Shown here: positions 63,461 through 64,000 of the stretch, in pieces | How the letters are laid out: every line of letters begins with the position of its first letter | Numbering within the stretch: position 1 is the stretch's first letter | NCBI RefSeq assembly: GCF_022370635.2 | Contig: NZ_CP092362.2 | Location: 2,604,001 to 2,668,000 of the forward strand | Source of the DNA: Mycolicibacterium crocinum | GTDB taxonomy: Bacteria; Actinomycetota; Actinomycetes; Mycobacteriales; Mycobacteriaceae | Reading direction: 5' to 3' | Length of the DNA stretch: 64,000 bases | Made by a program: the position numbers and the translations under genes | The notes under the pieces: generated by a model | The model's database searches: none | What the model was told of the DNA's origin: nothing | What the model saw: the letters and a program-made list of their open reading frames with translations, nothing else

Positions 63461-64000
63461 GTGGCTATCGAAGAGATCCTCGATCTGGAACAGCTCGAGG
63501 TCAACATCTACCGCGGCCGGGTGTTCAGCCCGGACTCCGGTTTCCTGCAGCGCACGTTCGGCGGTCACGTGGCCGGGCAGTCGCTGGTGTCGGCTGTGCG
63601 CACCGTCGATCCCACGTATCAGGTGCACTCGCTGCACGGGTATTTCCTTCGGCCCGGCGACGCGACCAAGCCCACGGTGTACCTCGTCGAGCGACTGCGC
63701 GACGGAGGTTCGTTCGTAACGCGCCGGGTGAACGCCGTCCAACATGGCGAGACGATCTTCTCGATGTCGGCGTCGTTCCAGACCGACCAGAGCGGCATCG
63801 AGCACCAGGACGAGATGCCCGCCGCACCGCCGCCGGACGACCTGCCCGGATTCATCTCCAAGGGCGGGGTGTTCGACGATGCGGGTTTCGCGCAGTTCGA
63901 GGAGTGGGACGTCCGCATCGTGCCGCGCGATCAGGTGGCCCTGTTGCCGGGCAAGGCGTCTCAGCAGCAGGTGTGGTTCAAGCACAAGGACCCGCTGCCC
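63461..64000 (+). CDS. tesB: Acyl-CoA thioesterase II (TesB), 3' end outside window
   Basis: 180 codons of a double-hotdog thioesterase from GTG 63461 to the window end. Conserved TFGGHVAGQSLVSAVRTV, HSLHGYFLRPGD and GGSFVTRRVNAVQHGETIF identify TesB. It hydrolyses acyl-CoA to fatty acid and CoA. It follows pdxS by 6 bases, as in M. tuberculosis (Rv2606c-Rv2605c). The second half, with the catalytic Asp/Gln/Thr of the C-terminal hotdog, is not visible. Confidence 0.93.
   Translation, partial: MAIEEILDLEQLEVNIYRGRVFSPDSGFLQRTFGGHVAGQSLVSAVRTVDPTYQVHSLHGYFLRPGDATKPTVYLVERLRDGGSFVTRRVNAVQHGETIFSMSASFQTDQSGIEHQDEMPAAPPPDDLPGFISKGGVFDDAGFAQFEEWDVRIVPRDQVALLPGKASQQQVWFKHKDPLP

Noticed and set aside
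61862..63985. 707-codon minus-strand frame across the Nudix, pdxS and tesB genes
   Set aside because: It runs antisense through three well-recognised genes and has no family features.

Overview
The window is chromosomal DNA of a mycobacterium, most likely a fast-growing Mycolicibacterium-type species; the species itself cannot be named from the sequence. The reasons are uniformly high GC, frequent GTG starts and ATGA/GTGA stop-start overlaps, and recognisable mycobacterial families: DosR (DevR), Tgs1, Rv3134c-type and tandem-domain universal stress proteins, an Rv1733c-type membrane protein, ClpC2, MPT64, and the thrS-HIT-pgsA-patA-pimA-Nudix-pdxS-tesB block that matches Rv2614c to Rv2605c of M. 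tuberculosis.

Region 1 (1 to about 27.5 kb) is a hypoxia/dormancy island resembling the DosR regulon. It holds the 3' part of a GH65 gene, devR with its Rv3134c-like partner, an Acg-type nitroreductase, four tandem USPs in all, and a five-gene [NiFe]-hydrogenase operon of the cytosolic NAD(P)-linked type (group 3b) ending in a stand-alone CheB methylesterase domain. Next come a pair of KAS III-like genes, the triacylglycerol synthase tgs1, and a tightly coupled operon (small ORF, acyl-CoA synthetase, E1 alpha, E1 beta, E2, acyl carrier protein). An F420-type reductase, SRPBCC and SpoIIAA-like proteins, a DevS/DosT-type heme sensor kinase about 20 kb from devR, and two membrane proteins complete it. 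DosR-type boxes (GGGAC-N4-GTCCC) lie 36 to 37 nt upstream of several starts, which ties the genes together. The likely theme is electron disposal and carbon storage when respiration stops.

Region 2 (27.5 to 34 kb) holds clpC2 with two tandem palindromes at its start, an SRPBCC gene, a long-chain acyl-CoA synthetase, exported proteins, an EF-Tu-domain-II-like mini protein and a P450. Region 3 (34 to 43.2 kb) starts with four tRNA genes (Val-GAC, Cys-GCA, Gly-GCC on minus; Val-CAC on plus). It continues with a SigF-like sigma factor, an MPT64 homologue, an intact ISL3-family insertion sequence, a small lipoprotein and a second P450. A GAF-PP2C phosphatase, a STAS protein and an RsbW-type kinase then form a partner-switching module. 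SigF-type promoter sequences (GTTT-N16-GGGTA) precede the sigma gene and the phosphatase gene.

Region 4 (43.1 to 54.9 kb) has a TetR-controlled lipid/steroid-type catabolic cluster, an Hsp70-like membrane protein with a Thr/Pro-rich tail and a flavodoxin-type reductase. It also has a coupled four-gene set (family 2 glycosyltransferase, acyl-CoA-dehydrogenase-like protein, PIG-L deacetylase, NodS-like methyltransferase) behind a stress SDR and a GAF-ANTAR protein. Region 5 (54.9 to 64 kb) is the conserved housekeeping block for threonyl-tRNA, Ap4A turnover, phosphatidylinositol mannoside synthesis, PLP synthesis and acyl-CoA hydrolysis; tesB runs off the window end.

No CRISPR array, prophage or rRNA gene was seen, and no intergenic stretch longer than about 300 bases lacks a feature. 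Strongest candidates for something undescribed: the DosR-controlled KAS III pair + ACP + 2-oxoacid dehydrogenase + acyl-CoA synthetase set around tgs1, the CheB domain coupled to a hydrogenase, and the GT2/ACAD/PIG-L/NodS cluster.
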